Assembly: GCF_024281035.1 (NCBI RefSeq)
Contig: NZ_JAMXLH010000049.1
Span: forward strand, 81,134-145,133
Source of the DNA: Paraburkholderia sp.
GTDB taxonomy: Bacteria > Pseudomonadota > Gammaproteobacteria > Burkholderiales > Burkholderiaceae
Direction: 5' to 3'
DNA: 64,000 bases
Of this stretch, positions 28,031 to 37,076 are shown one piece after another. The notes beneath the pieces are model-generated. The model did not search any database. It saw only the letters and a list, made by a program, of their open reading frames with translations, and was not told the DNA's origin. The position numbers were made by a program, and so were the translations under genes. The number at the start of each line of letters is the position of its first letter. The first letter of the stretch is position 1.

Positions 28031-28954
28031 TCAGCGCCACGCCTGAAAGCGATAGTCCGGATTCTTCGAATCGAACGTGAGCGCGTCGAAGGACTTCGGC
28101 TCGATGTGCTCGAAGACGATCTCTTCGAACGGCCTGCCGTCGCTGTCGTACGACTGCGCCAAGCGGAACCACGGATGCCGTAAATCCAGCCCGAGCGTTT
28201 CCTTGCTCGCGTAGCCGCTGTTCTCGCCGGGCGGCGCATCCCAGGTGAACGCGACCACACGCACGCCGTCCACCGTCTTCACGCTGATTTGCGCGGGCCG
28301 CACGAGCCCCGCTTGCTCAAGGCGCGCGTCCTCATCGACAAAGCGGTGCGCGATGTACTCGGTGCCGAGATCGGTCAGCAGATGGCGCGATTGCGCATGG
28401 GCGAACACGCCGTCGAGTTGCGTCCAGAGCGACACCCTGTGAAAGAGGCCGCCCGGATGGCCGTACATGGCGTCAGTGCGGCGCGCGGCGTCGTAGAGCA
28501 CTTCCTGGCCCGCGTGCGCGCCGTCGGGGAGCCAGCGCGCGTAGATCCGCAGCGGCGCGTGCGCAAGCCGCACGAGCATGTGGTCGGGTTCGGCGGGCCA
28601 GCGGCCGTGGATGCGCTCCTTGCGCCGCAGCACGAACTCGCACGAGGCATAGCCGTTCGGGCCTGCCTCGATGTAGCGCGGCAGCGCGCGCGGATCGAGC
28701 GAGGCGAAAAGCGCGACGAGTTGCGCGTCGTCGAGCGTGGCGAGTCCTCCGTCCTGCGCGGCATGTTGCAGCCAGCGGACCTGATCGTCTAGCGGCAGAC
28801 GCCCGACGTCCGCGGACCGTTCGTCGCCGGGCGATGCGAGCGCGCGCGCGTCGGCGTCCACGGCTGCAGACGGCGCACGCGCGACGGCGCAGGGAAGCAC
28901 GAGCGCGGCGCAGAGGGTCAGGAGACAGGCAGACGGCGTTGTGCGAAACCTCAT
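28031..28954 (-). CDS. DUF1571 family exported protein
   Basis: Protein of 307 residues with a Sec signal peptide (MRFRTTPSACLLTLCAALVL...AVARA). The DUF1571 domain then covers about residues 75-300, with LRRKERIHGRWPAEPDHMLVRL, YARWLPDGAHAGQEVLYD, GTEYIAHRF and GLDLRHPWFRL. ATG 28954 was chosen for its signal-peptide start; an ATG 15 bases upstream is possible. Function is unknown, but DUF1571 proteins often lie near lipid or lipoprotein handling genes. It converges with the ECF operon, with only 27 bp between the stops. Confidence 0.82.
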   Translation of the reverse strand: MRFRTTPSACLLTLCAALVLPCAVARAPSAAVDADARALASPGDERSADVGRLPLDDQVRWLQHAAQDGGLATLDDAQLVALFASLDPRALPRYIEAGPNGYASCEFVLRRKERIHGRWPAEPDHMLVRLAHAPLRIYARWLPDGAHAGQEVLYDAARRTDAMYGHPGGLFHRVSLWTQLDGVFAHAQSRHLLTDLGTEYIAHRFVDEDARLEQAGLVRPAQISVKTVDGVRVVAFTWDAPPGENSGYASKETLGLDLRHPWFRLAQSYDSDGRPFEEIVFEHIEPKSFDALTFDSKNPDYRFQAWR

Positions 28955-29055
28955 CGGCGCACGCTCCATGAATTCGTCGATCCGTTGCGGCGCGCACTCA
29001 CCGGGAACCTGCGCGGGAAGCCACGATGAAGCTGCGCCGACACGGCATCAACGAA

Positions 29056-30816
29056 TCAGGCCGGCGCTTTCTTCCCGGCGGCTTCGTCGCGCAGCGCGCG
29101 CCGCAGGATCTTGCCGATGTTCGATTGCGGCAGCGCATCGCGGAACTCGACGATGCGCGGCACCTTGTAGCCCGTGAGCTGCTCGCGGCAGAACTGGATC
29201 AGCGCGTCCTCGGTGAGCGTCGGGTCGCGGCGCACGACGAACACCTTCACGCGTTCGCCCTGCACCGGATCGGGCACGCCGATCGCCGCCACTTCGCGCA
29301 CGCCCGGATGCGAGGCGATCACGTCCTCGATCTCGTTCGGGTACACATTGAAACCCGACACGATGATCAAGTCCTTCTTGCGGTCGACGAGCCGCACGTA
29401 GCCCTGTGCGTCCATCACGCCGATGTCGCCGGTTGCGAGCCAGCCGTCGGCGTCGAGGACCTTGGCGGTCTCGTCGGGGCGGTTCCAGTAGCCTTGCATG
29501 ACCTGCGGGCCCTTCACGCAGAGCTCGCCAGCCTCGCCGATGTTCGCCCACGTGCCGTCGTCCCGGCGAAAGCGCACCTGCGTCGACGGCGCGGGCAGGC
29601 CGATCATCCCGTCGAAGTCGTGCTGGTGGCCGATATCGACGGGATTGAGCGTCACGATCGGCGAGCATTCGGTGAGGCCGTAGCCTTCGATAATCGGCTG
29701 GCCGGTCACGGCCTTGAAGCGCTCGGCGACGGCGCGCTGCGTCGCCATCCCGCCCGCCATCGCGAGCTTGAGGCCCGAGAAGTCGCGCTGGCGGAATTCC
29801 TCGTTATCGAGCAGCGCGCTGTAAAGCGTATTCACCGCCGAGATGCAGCTGAACTTCTCATGCCGGATCGTCTTCATCACGCGTTTGATGTCGCGCGGAT
29901 TCGCGATCAGGATGTTGCGGCCGCCGAGCGCCATGAACACCATCGCGTTCACGGTCAGCGAATAGATGTGATAGAGCGGCAGCGGCGTGAGCACGGTTTC
30001 CTGATCGGCGTCGAGCTGGCCCGCCGTCCACACCTTCGCCTGCACGAGATTGGCGACGAGATTGCCGTGCGTGAGCATCGCGCCTTTCGCGACACCCGTC
30101 GTGCCGCCCGTGTATTGCAGGAACGCGAGATCGCCGCTCTTGACGTTGACGGGCGCGACGGGGTGCCGTGCGCCTTGTGCGAGCGCGTCGAGGAGTTTGA
30201 CCGCATGCGGCAGCCGGTACGCAGGAACGAGTTTCTTGACGTGCCGCAGCATGAAGTTGATAAAGCGGCCCTTCAGGTTGAAGCCTTCGCCGAGCAGATC
30301 GCCGAGCCCCGTCACGACGATGTTCTTGACGCGCGTGCCGGGCAATGCGTCTTCGAGCGTTTTCGCGAAATTTTCGAACACGACGATGGTTTGCGCGCCG
30401 CTGTCCTGCAACTGGTGCGTGAGTTCGCGCGCGGTGTAGAGCGGATTCACGTTGACCACGATGGCGCCGGCCTTCAGCGCGCCGAACAGCGCGACCGGAT
30501 ATTGCAGCGTGTTGGGCAGCATGATGGCGACGCGCTCGCCCGGCTTGACGCCTGCGCCTTGTAACCACGATGCGAACGCGGCGGCCTTGCGCGCGAGTGC
30601 GGCATAGGTCATCGGCGAACCGGCGCTCACGTAGGCCACGCGTTGGCCGTAGCGTGCGGTGCAGTCATCGAAGAATTGCGTGAGCGAGGCGTAGCTGTGC
30701 ACGTCGATTTCACGCGGGACGTCTGCGGGATACGACGCGTACCAGACGCCGTCGGTGTCCGGCGCGGGTTGCGCGGCGCCGCCGGTGGTCGAGGGCGGGC
30801 AGGGCAGATCGGTCAT
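29056..30816 (-). CDS. fadD: Long-chain fatty acid CoA ligase (FadD type)
   Basis: AMP-forming acyl-CoA synthetase of 586 residues that activates fatty acids for beta-oxidation. Motif A3 reads YTGGTTGVAKGAMLTHGN; GYGLTECSP and the hinge region ATGDIGVMDAQGYVRLVDRKKDLI (shown in part) are present. The C-terminal domain carries the catalytic Lys in SNIGKILRR. ATG 30816 has GGAGA upstream; the frame extends to 30906 without support. Ends SNIGKILRRALRD..., close to E. coli FadD layout. It is monocistronic, divergent from nothing and separated from the MFS gene by 276 bp that hold the terminator of the MFS gene. Confidence 0.93.
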   Translation of the reverse strand: MTDLPCPPSTTGGAAQPAPDTDGVWYASYPADVPREIDVHSYASLTQFFDDCTARYGQRVAYVSAGSPMTYAALARKAAAFASWLQGAGVKPGERVAIMLPNTLQYPVALFGALKAGAIVVNVNPLYTARELTHQLQDSGAQTIVVFENFAKTLEDALPGTRVKNIVVTGLGDLLGEGFNLKGRFINFMLRHVKKLVPAYRLPHAVKLLDALAQGARHPVAPVNVKSGDLAFLQYTGGTTGVAKGAMLTHGNLVANLVQAKVWTAGQLDADQETVLTPLPLYHIYSLTVNAMVFMALGGRNILIANPRDIKRVMKTIRHEKFSCISAVNTLYSALLDNEEFRQRDFSGLKLAMAGGMATQRAVAERFKAVTGQPIIEGYGLTECSPIVTLNPVDIGHQHDFDGMIGLPAPSTQVRFRRDDGTWANIGEAGELCVKGPQVMQGYWNRPDETAKVLDADGWLATGDIGVMDAQGYVRLVDRKKDLIIVSGFNVYPNEIEDVIASHPGVREVAAIGVPDPVQGERVKVFVVRRDPTLTEDALIQFCREQLTGYKVPRIVEFRDALPQSNIGKILRRALRDEAAGKKAPA

Positions 30817-31013
30817 GAGGTCTCTCCGGGCGTCGTTTGAGTAGTTGTTGCGTTCATCGTGCATGGAGCGTGGTGCGAATGGCCGCAAGCCAACGGCGAG
30901 CAGCAAGCCGCAGTGAGCATCAGCGAGCAGGGAGCCGTGCGGCAGCCATTCGTCAGTCCGAATCGTGCCATGCCGCGGCGCGGCGCGAAAGCGTACGGAA
31001 CGTCACGCGCAAA

Positions 31014-31046
31014 CGAAAAAACCGCGCGGGCGTGAACCCGCGCGGT
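31014..31046 (-). terminator. Terminator of the lactate-type MFS gene
   Basis: Reading leftward, a perfect 10-bp stem (31022-31030 region with 31037-31046, ACCGCGCGGG and its complement) is followed by TTTTTTCG. It sits 47 bp after the stop of the minus-strand MFS gene. The remaining 30817-31013 shows no gene. Confidence 0.8.
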
Positions 31047-31092
31047 CTCGTGTTGCGATGCGGCGGCGCGTGGCCGCAGTGCGTATGCGCGA

Positions 31093-32310
31093 TCAGACAG
31101 CCGACACTTGCTTTGCAGACTGCGTCATGTCGATGCCGCGGCGCTCGCGGCTGAAGAGAATCATCACGGCGATGATGACCGCCACCGTGCCGGCCACGAC
31201 CGCCATCGCAAGGCCGTAGTTGTCGTCATGCGAGACGGCGAACGACGCCTGCATCGTCGCGTTGACCGAGGCGAACAGGTTGCCGAGCTGATAGACGAGG
31301 CCCGGGAACGTCGCGCGGACTTCGTCGGGCGAGATCTCGTTCAGATGCACCGGAATCACGCCCCACGCACCTTGCACGGAGATCTGCATCAGGAACGCGC
31401 CCATGGCGAGCAGCACCGGCCCGCTCGAGAAGGCCCACAGCGGCAGCACCGGCAGCGCGATGAGCGCGGAGATGAAGATTGCCTTGCGGCGGCCGATCTT
31501 CTCGGAGAGCGAACCGAAGAACAGACCGCCGCAGATCGCGCCGATGTTCAGCACGATGGTGATGACCGAGACGGTATGCGGATCGAAGTGATGCTGTTCG
31601 CGCAGGAACGTCGGATACATATCCTGCGTGCCGTGCGAGAAGAAGTTGAAGCAGGTCATCAGCACGATCGCATAGATCGAAAGGCCGAAATTGTGCTTGA
31701 GCGTCGTGAGCAGGCTCGGACGCGGGCGCTTTTCCATTTCCTTCCACGCCGGGGATTCCGGCACGTTACGGCGGATATAGAGCACCAGCAGCGCCGGCAC
31801 GACGCCGATGAAGAACATGCCGCGCCAGCCGACGTATTGATAGAACACGCCGAACACGATCGAGGCGAGCAGGAAGCCGCTCGGATAGCCGGCCTGCAGG
31901 AGGCCCGAAACGATGCCGCGCGATTTCGGCGGAATGGTTTCCATCGTGAGCGCGGAGCCGACGCCCCATTCGCCGCCCATCGCGACGCCGAAGAGCGAGC
32001 GCAGGACGAGGAAGGTCGTGAGATTCGGCGAGAAGCCCGAGAGCATGCCGAGCACCGAATACAACGCGATGTTGAGCATCAGCGTCGGGCGGCGACCGTA
32101 TTTGTCGGCGAGGCGTCCGAATATCAGCGCGCCGAGCGGGCGCATGGCCAGCGTGAGCGTAATGGCGAATGCGACTTCAGGGATTTTGACGTTGAATGCC
32201 GTGGCGATATCTTTCAGGACGAATACGGTCAGAAAGAAATCGAAAGCGTCAAGTGTCCAGCCTAGATAGGCGGCGATCGTGACGTGCTTCTGTTCACGCG
32301 TCCAGCTCAT
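31093..32310 (-). CDS. MFS transporter of the lactate/pyruvate (Jen/SHS) type
   Basis: Twelve-helix major facilitator of 405 residues. Signatures: LGWTLDAFDFFLTVFVLKDIA in helix 1, motif A GRLADKYGRRPTLM, GGEWGVGSALTMETIPPKSRG in the helix 4-5 region, and a second motif A SEKIGRRKAIFI. The helix-1 and GGEWG motifs are typical of the sialate:H+ symporter family that includes lactate permeases of JEN type. Substrate is probably a short monocarboxylate. AGGAGA precedes ATG 32310. It is regulated from a promoter overlapped by a long inverted repeat. Confidence 0.85.
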   Translation of the reverse strand: MSWTREQKHVTIAAYLGWTLDAFDFFLTVFVLKDIATAFNVKIPEVAFAITLTLAMRPLGALIFGRLADKYGRRPTLMLNIALYSVLGMLSGFSPNLTTFLVLRSLFGVAMGGEWGVGSALTMETIPPKSRGIVSGLLQAGYPSGFLLASIVFGVFYQYVGWRGMFFIGVVPALLVLYIRRNVPESPAWKEMEKRPRPSLLTTLKHNFGLSIYAIVLMTCFNFFSHGTQDMYPTFLREQHHFDPHTVSVITIVLNIGAICGGLFFGSLSEKIGRRKAIFISALIALPVLPLWAFSSGPVLLAMGAFLMQISVQGAWGVIPVHLNEISPDEVRATFPGLVYQLGNLFASVNATMQASFAVSHDDNYGLAMAVVAGTVAVIIAVMILFSRERRGIDMTQSAKQVSAV

Positions 32311-32414
32311 TGATTGTTCTCCTGATATTGCTGCGCTGCGCCGTCTGTCGCGGCGAGGTCTTGTGTGGTCCGGTACGCGCCAGCCGGTGGACCTGGCGGG
32401 AGTGTACGCCAGGC

Positions 32415-32477
32415 ATTAAACATCCGCACCAATGTTGCGACAACCTCGGACTAATCCCTGGGGTCATTTGTCGCAAC
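32415..32477 (-). promoter_or_regulatory. MFS gene promoter with spaced inverted-repeat operator
   Basis: On the minus strand, -35 TTGTCG (32438-32443) and -10 TTTAAT (32415-32420) are 17 bp apart. The -35 lies inside one arm (32434-32443) of a perfect 10-bp inverted repeat whose other arm is 32468-32477 (GTTGCGACAA and TTGTCGCAAC). The arms are 34 bp centre to centre, about three helical turns. Each arm is itself a near palindrome, as for GntR-type sites. The regulator is not identified. Confidence 0.65.
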
Positions 32478-32550
32478 TGAAAGCTATTTGTGTTAATGGA
32501 AAGAAAAACGTAATTTATAAAATATCGATTTTCTGCGCATATTTATCTGT

Positions 32551-32580
32551 CGGGTTAACTCGGGTTAACTCGGATTAACG
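32551..32580. repeat. Three phased 10-bp repeats with GTTAAC core
   Basis: CGGGTTAACT, CGGGTTAACT and CGGATTAACG lie head to tail between the divergent MFS and SDR genes. The 10-bp period keeps each palindromic GTTAAC or ATTAAC on the same DNA face, suggesting cooperative protein binding rather than chance. Confidence 0.7.
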
Positions 32581-32679
32581 ATTCAGTGACGGATTTCAAT
32601 CGCGCAACGGTTCGTCTTTTCAACGCGATACCTCCGTGATCCCTTTGCGCATTTCAAATGAACGACCGTGCTTTCCTTA

Positions 32680-32708
32680 TTTACCTCAGCGGAAGGCGTC
32701 GCTAGAAT
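32680..32708 (+). promoter_or_regulatory. Candidate sigma-70 promoter of the SDR-acyl-CoA synthetase pair
   Basis: TTTACC (32680-32685), a 17-bp spacer, and TAGAAT (32703-32708). It lies about 95 bp before the SDR ATG and 100 bp after the GTTAAC repeats. Confidence 0.5.
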
Positions 32709-32801
32709 CGGTCGCCATCGTCGGTGATCCGGCGATGCCGGGTCTGTCAAACGTATCGGCTGCGCCGCGCACCGGCCAGCCCAGATCAAGGAGGAGCAAG
32801 C

Positions 32802-33575
32802 ATGCAGGTCAGGGACATGTTCGAACTGGGCGGGCAGGTGGCGCTCATCACCGGCGGCTCGCGCGGCCTCGGGCTGCAGATGGCCGAGGCGCTGGGCGAG
32901 ATGGGGTGCCGCGTCGTGATCACGGCGCGCAAGGCCGACGAGCTCGCACAGGCGCAGCGTCACTTGCAGGAGCGCGGCATCGAGGCGATGACTGTCGTCA
33001 CCGACCTCCAGCGCGCAGAGAGCATCGCGCCGCTCGTCGACGAAACGCTGGCGGCATGCGGGAAGATCGATATCCTCGTGAACAATGCGGGCGCGACGTG
33101 GGGCGCACCGGCCGAGGACTATCCCGACGAGGCGTGGCACAAGGTCATGAACCTGAACATCAACGCGCCGTTTTTCCTCGCGCGCGAAGTCGGCAAACGC
33201 TGCATGATTGAGCGCAAGCGCGGCAAGATCATCAACATCGCATCGGTTGCAGGCCTCAAAGCGTCGCCCGGCCCGATGCAGACCATCGCGTACAACACGT
33301 CGAAGGCCGCGGCGATCCACTTCACGCGTGCGCTCGCAGCCGAATGGGGCAAGTACGGCATCAACGTCAACGCGATCTGCCCGGGCTTCTTCCCGTCGAA
33401 GATGTCGGCGGGCCTGCTCGACAAGCTCGGCGAGTCCGTGATCGAACGCACGCCGCTGCACCGCCTCGGCGACGACGACGATCTCAAGGGCGTCGTCGTG
33501 TTTCTCGCGAGCGCCGCTTCGCGTCATATCACCGGCCAGTACCTGGCTGTCGACGGCGGCGCGAGCGTCGTCTGA
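32802..33575 (+). CDS. SDR-family NAD(P)-dependent oxidoreductase
   Basis: Classical short-chain dehydrogenase of 257 residues. The cofactor motif is TGGSRGLG (residues 18-25), followed by NNAG, the catalytic Ser in INIASVAG, YNTSK as YxxxK, and the C-terminal AVDGG. ATG 32802 has GGAGGAG upstream. An acyl-CoA synthetase gene follows after 101 bp, so the substrate may be a hydroxyacyl-CoA or alcohol formed in the same route. Specificity cannot be deduced. Confidence 0.9.
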   Translation: MQVRDMFELGGQVALITGGSRGLGLQMAEALGEMGCRVVITARKADELAQAQRHLQERGIEAMTVVTDLQRAESIAPLVDETLAACGKIDILVNNAGATWGAPAEDYPDEAWHKVMNLNINAPFFLAREVGKRCMIERKRGKIINIASVAGLKASPGPMQTIAYNTSKAAAIHFTRALAAEWGKYGINVNAICPGFFPSKMSAGLLDKLGESVIERTPLHRLGDDDDLKGVVVFLASAASRHITGQYLAVDGGASVV

Positions 33576-33589
33576 GTTTCATCACGGCC

Positions 33590-33620
33590 TGCATGCGCCG
33601 CCTCATGCGCGGCGCATGCA
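33590..33620 (+). promoter_or_regulatory. Perfect 12-bp hairpin between SDR and acyl-CoA synthetase
   Basis: TGCATGCGCCGC (33590-33601) pairs with 33609-33620 around a seven-base loop. No T-run follows. Probable mRNA-processing or partial-termination element within the operon. Confidence 0.65.
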
Positions 33621-33676
33621 CGGATGGCATGACATGCGTGCCGCAGCGGCGCGCATCCAACGAGACGGAAACCGCC

Positions 33677-35401
33677 ATGTCCACGTCAGAACTGTCACAG
33701 TCCGCTTCTCAACCCGCGGCGCCCGCGAGATCTGCGCAGCCTTCGCCGCACTGGCCGTCGCATCTGTCGCCGCATCTGACGATTCCGGCCACGAACCTGT
33801 TCTATAACGCCGAAGTGTCGGCGGCGCGCTTTCCCGACAAACCGTATATCTACTTCTACGACACGCCTGTCACGTTCGCGCAGTTCAAGGACGAGGCCGA
33901 GCGCGTCGCAGGTTATCTGCAGCAGCACTGCGGCGTGAAAGCGGGCGACCGCGTGCTGCTCTACATGCAGAACAGCCCGCAGTGGATCATTGCGTATTAC
34001 GGCATCCTGCGCGCCAACGCCGTGGTCGTGCCCGTGAATCCGATGAATCTCACCGAGGAACTCGCGCATTACGTCGAGGATAGCGGCGCGACGACCGCTT
34101 TTGTCGCGCAGGATCTTTACGCGCGGATCGCGCCGCACGTGCGCGAGGATGAGGGCGAGGGTCTGCATCATCTGCTGGTCGCGACCTATTCCGATTACCT
34201 CAAGCGCGAGCCTTCGTCGCCGCCGCCGGAGTTCGTGAGCGCGCCGCGTCATGTTGCCGGGCCGGGTGTCGTCCACTGGGCCGACGTGCTCAATGCGCGC
34301 TGCGCTCCGGGCGCGTTGAGCGCCGGTCCGGACGACCTGTGCGTGATGCCTTATACGTCGGGCACGACGGGCAAGCCGAAGGGATGCATGCATACGCATC
34401 GCAGCGTGATGAGCACGGCGGTGGGCGGTTGCAACTGGTTCGGCAGCAACCAGGATGCCGTGCAGCTTTCGGTGCTGCCGCTCTTCCACGTGACCGGCAT
34501 GCAGGGCGGCATGAACAGCCCGCTCTACAACGGCTCGACCATCGTCATCCTGCCGCGCTGGGATCGCGATGCCGCCGCGCGCGCGATCGAGCACTATCGC
34601 ATCAACGGATGGCAGGCGATTTCGACGATGGTGGTCGATTTCATTTCGAATCCGCGCATCGACGAATACGATCTGTCGAGTCTCGCGTGGATGCGCGGCG
34701 GCGGCGCGACGATGCCCGATGCGGTGGTGAAGAAACTGCGCGATCTCACGGGGCTGGAGTTCGTCGAGGGCTACGGCATGTCCGAGACGATGGCGGCCAC
34801 GCACATCAATCCGCCGCAGCGTCCGAAGCCGCAGTGTCTCGGCATTCCGGTATTCGACGTGGATGCGCGCGTGGTCGATCCGATCACGCTCGAAGAATTG
34901 CCTGCCGGCGAATCGGGCGAACTCATCATGCACGGGCCGCAGGTGATGCAGGGTTACTGGCGCAATCCGCAGGCGACGCGCGACGCTTTCATCGAACGCG
35001 ACGGCAAGCGCTTCCTGCGCACGGGCGACCTCGTGCGGCGCGATGAGGAAGGCTATTACTTCATGACCGACCGTCTGAAGCGGATGATCAACGCGTCGGG
35101 CTACAAGGTGTGGCCGGCCGAAGTCGAAGCCTTGATGTACCGTCATCCGGCGATCAAGGAAGTGTGCGTGATCGGCACGCTGGACGAACGCCGCGGCGAA
35201 ACGGTGAAAGCCTGTGTGGTGCTCGATCCGAAGCAGCAAGGCAGCGTGAGCGAGGACGACATCGTCGCGTGGGCGCACGCCAACATGGCGGCCTACAAGG
35301 CGCCGCGCATCGTGCAGTTCGTCGACACGCTGCCGAAGTCGGGCAGCGGCAAGATCCTGTGGCGCAAGCTTCAGGAAGACGAGGCGCAAGCGCGCGGCTG
35401 A
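33677..35401 (+). CDS. AMP-dependent acyl-CoA synthetase
   Basis: Adenylate-forming ligase of 574 residues with motif A3 YTSGTTGKPKGCMHTH, GYGMSETMAATH, RTGDLVRRDEEGYYFMTDRLKRMI and the catalytic Lys in KSGSGKILWRKL. The first ~30 residues are a Ser/Ala/Pro-rich leader with no match. It resembles medium/long-chain or aromatic acid CoA ligases (FadD-like paralogues) more than acetyl-CoA synthetase. It is co-oriented with the SDR. It differs clearly from the fadD at 29.1 kb, so the window encodes two distinct acyl-activating enzymes. Confidence 0.9.
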   Translation: MSTSELSQSASQPAAPARSAQPSPHWPSHLSPHLTIPATNLFYNAEVSAARFPDKPYIYFYDTPVTFAQFKDEAERVAGYLQQHCGVKAGDRVLLYMQNSPQWIIAYYGILRANAVVVPVNPMNLTEELAHYVEDSGATTAFVAQDLYARIAPHVREDEGEGLHHLLVATYSDYLKREPSSPPPEFVSAPRHVAGPGVVHWADVLNARCAPGALSAGPDDLCVMPYTSGTTGKPKGCMHTHRSVMSTAVGGCNWFGSNQDAVQLSVLPLFHVTGMQGGMNSPLYNGSTIVILPRWDRDAAARAIEHYRINGWQAISTMVVDFISNPRIDEYDLSSLAWMRGGGATMPDAVVKKLRDLTGLEFVEGYGMSETMAATHINPPQRPKPQCLGIPVFDVDARVVDPITLEELPAGESGELIMHGPQVMQGYWRNPQATRDAFIERDGKRFLRTGDLVRRDEEGYYFMTDRLKRMINASGYKVWPAEVEALMYRHPAIKEVCVIGTLDERRGETVKACVVLDPKQQGSVSEDDIVAWAHANMAAYKAPRIVQFVDTLPKSGSGKILWRKLQEDEAQARG

Positions 35402-35461
35402 TTTTCTCGGCGCAAATGGCCTACGGTGATTCGGCGCGCCCGGCGCGCGCCGAATCGCCAG

Positions 35462-35494
35462 CCGAGGCCGCAGCGCTCACGCTTGCGGCCTCGG
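35462..35494. terminator. Candidate terminator between convergent genes
   Basis: An 11-bp perfect stem (35462-35472 with 35484-35494) and an 11-base loop are followed by AATCTTCT. It is 60 bp after the acyl-CoA synthetase stop and 57 bp from the end of the facing hypothetical gene. It is weak for a T-run but well placed. Confidence 0.5.
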
Positions 35495-35551
35495 AATCTT
35501 CTGCACTCCAATTCGCTACAACTCCGCGCCGTTTTGAATCCCTCACGGGCA

Positions 35552-35941
35552 TCAGGCACCGGCAAGCGCCGGCACGCCCGCGCCCGGATCGCGCCAGTCT
35601 TCTTCCCAATGCGCCCGCGTGGCGGGCAGCTCCCTCGACAGTCCGTGTTGCACGACGCGCTCCGGAAACCATTCGCCCGGAACCTGCGCGCGCTTGAGCG
35701 CGAGAATCGCTTCGCACAGGAAGTCGATGCTGTAGGCATTGAGCAGGTGCGGGTGATGCGCTTCGATATAGGCCGCGACGCGCGCGTGCTCGCCATCGAT
35801 CGATGCAAGCGAGTAGAGCGTTTGCGCGTCCCAGCGAAACCGCAGGCCCAGTTCCGCGAATGCCGAATTGAATGCGCCGAGATGCGCGTCCAGTTGGCGG
35901 TCGTGTTCGATGCCGTGCCGGTTGGCTTGTGAATGGCTCAT
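35552..35941 (-). CDS. Hypothetical protein, 129 residues
   Basis: Soluble protein with no recognised domain. It is rich in His, Glu and Trp, and contains ASIDGEHARVAAYIEAHHPHLLNAY and a C-terminal WEEDWRDPG. ATG 35941 follows GAGGAG at good spacing and the codon use is native, so it is very likely real. It is monocistronic, facing the acyl-CoA synthetase, and divergent from the GntR regulator. The gap 35942-36183 is AT-rich and shared by both promoters. Confidence 0.7.
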   Translation of the reverse strand: MSHSQANRHGIEHDRQLDAHLGAFNSAFAELGLRFRWDAQTLYSLASIDGEHARVAAYIEAHHPHLLNAYSIDFLCEAILALKRAQVPGEWFPERVVQHGLSRELPATRAHWEEDWRDPGAGVPALAGA

Positions 35942-36115
35942 TGCAGTCTCCTCAATGTCGGATCGGATGAGCCAAGCGTAGAAGCGGCGATGAATAAACG
36001 ATAGTTAAAGTTTTTTGCTTTTTGTATAAGGCATTGTTTATTGATTGTTTGAAATGAAGCGCTTTGTGTGCGGCGTGAGCGTAAACCCCGGCTGGGTTGT
36101 TCGCTGACGTCTGAT

Positions 36116-36124
36116 ATATTGTAT
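36116..36124. promoter_or_regulatory. ATATTGTAT element upstream of gntR
   Basis: The nonamer ATATTGTAT occurs here, 60 bp before the GntR ATG, and again across the oxc -10 (37098-37106). A shared site in both promoters is what an autoregulated FCD-type GntR regulator of the oxalate genes would need. Confidence 0.5.
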
Positions 36125-36183
36125 TGAAAATGTGGAATGTCCAGAGTAGAGCCGGCAAATCAGAACGTTGGAGACAAACACCG

Positions 36184-36903
36184 ATGTCCGCCGATAGACA
36201 AGCCGATGCTGGGATCGCCCAGCTCACCTTGACGCTCGAACCCATCAACGCCACCGTCTCGCTGCGCGATCAAGCCTATGCAAAGCTGAAACAGGCCATC
36301 GCGGAGACCGACATCTACCGCTCGCGAGACGAAATCCGGATCGATGAAAAAGAGCTGACCGAGAAGCTGGGCGTGAGCCGAACGCCGGTGCGCGAGGCGA
36401 TGACGCTGCTGGAGCAGGAGGGTTTTCTGCGCACGGTGCCGAGACGCGGCGTCTACATCCTGCGCAAGACGCGTAAAGAAGTCGTCGAGATGATCTATAT
36501 GTGGGCCGCGCTCGAAAGCATGGCGGCGAGACTCGCGAGCGAGCGCGCCTCCGACGGCGATATCGCCCGCCTGCGGCGCATGTTCGCCGACTTCAGCGAT
36601 GCGATGCCGGCCGACCACATCGAGGAGTATTCGGAGAAGAACATCATGTTCCACCAGTCGCTGGTGGAATTGTCCAAGTCGCCCATCATCGTCGAGACCA
36701 TCAAGAACATCTTCATGCATGTGCGTGCGATCCGGCGCATGACGATCGCGCAGAGCGACCGCGCAGAGCGCTCGATCGTGGACCATATGCGGATCATCGA
36801 GGCGCTCGAACAACGCGATACGGCGCGCGTCGAGCAACTGGTACGTCAGCATTCGATCGAGCTTGCCCTGTTCGTTGAAGCCAATTGTGATTTTCTCGAC
36901 TGA
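36184..36903 (+). CDS. GntR-family (FadR/FCD) regulator of oxalate genes
   Basis: Protein of 239 residues. The N-terminal winged helix (about 28-95) has IDEKELTEKLGVSRTPVREAMTLLEQEGFLRTVPRRGVYI. The C-terminal FCD all-helical ligand domain (about 100-230) has metal-binding-type FHQSLVELSKSP and a final HSIELA. ATG 36184 was chosen over 36124, which would place the ribosome site inside the AT-rich promoter. It lies 241 bp upstream of oxc in the same direction; a shared ATATTGTAT motif in the two promoters suggests it controls itself and oxc-frc, with oxalate or oxalyl-CoA as a possible effector. Confidence 0.88.
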   Translation: MSADRQADAGIAQLTLTLEPINATVSLRDQAYAKLKQAIAETDIYRSRDEIRIDEKELTEKLGVSRTPVREAMTLLEQEGFLRTVPRRGVYILRKTRKEVVEMIYMWAALESMAARLASERASDGDIARLRRMFADFSDAMPADHIEEYSEKNIMFHQSLVELSKSPIIVETIKNIFMHVRAIRRMTIAQSDRAERSIVDHMRIIEALEQRDTARVEQLVRQHSIELALFVEANCDFLD

Positions 36904-37076
36904 GCGCGTCGGTCTATAAGTTTTGCGTCTGAATTACAGCGTCGAGCATTCTAATAATTGATATGTAGTGCGTATTTATTTGTGGTTTTCAGTATCGCCA
37001 GGACGTGCTTCTTTGCTGATGCACATCGGCCCGGTATTTATCGCAATGCAGCAGTATGGGGCCGGGAAAAAACGTC

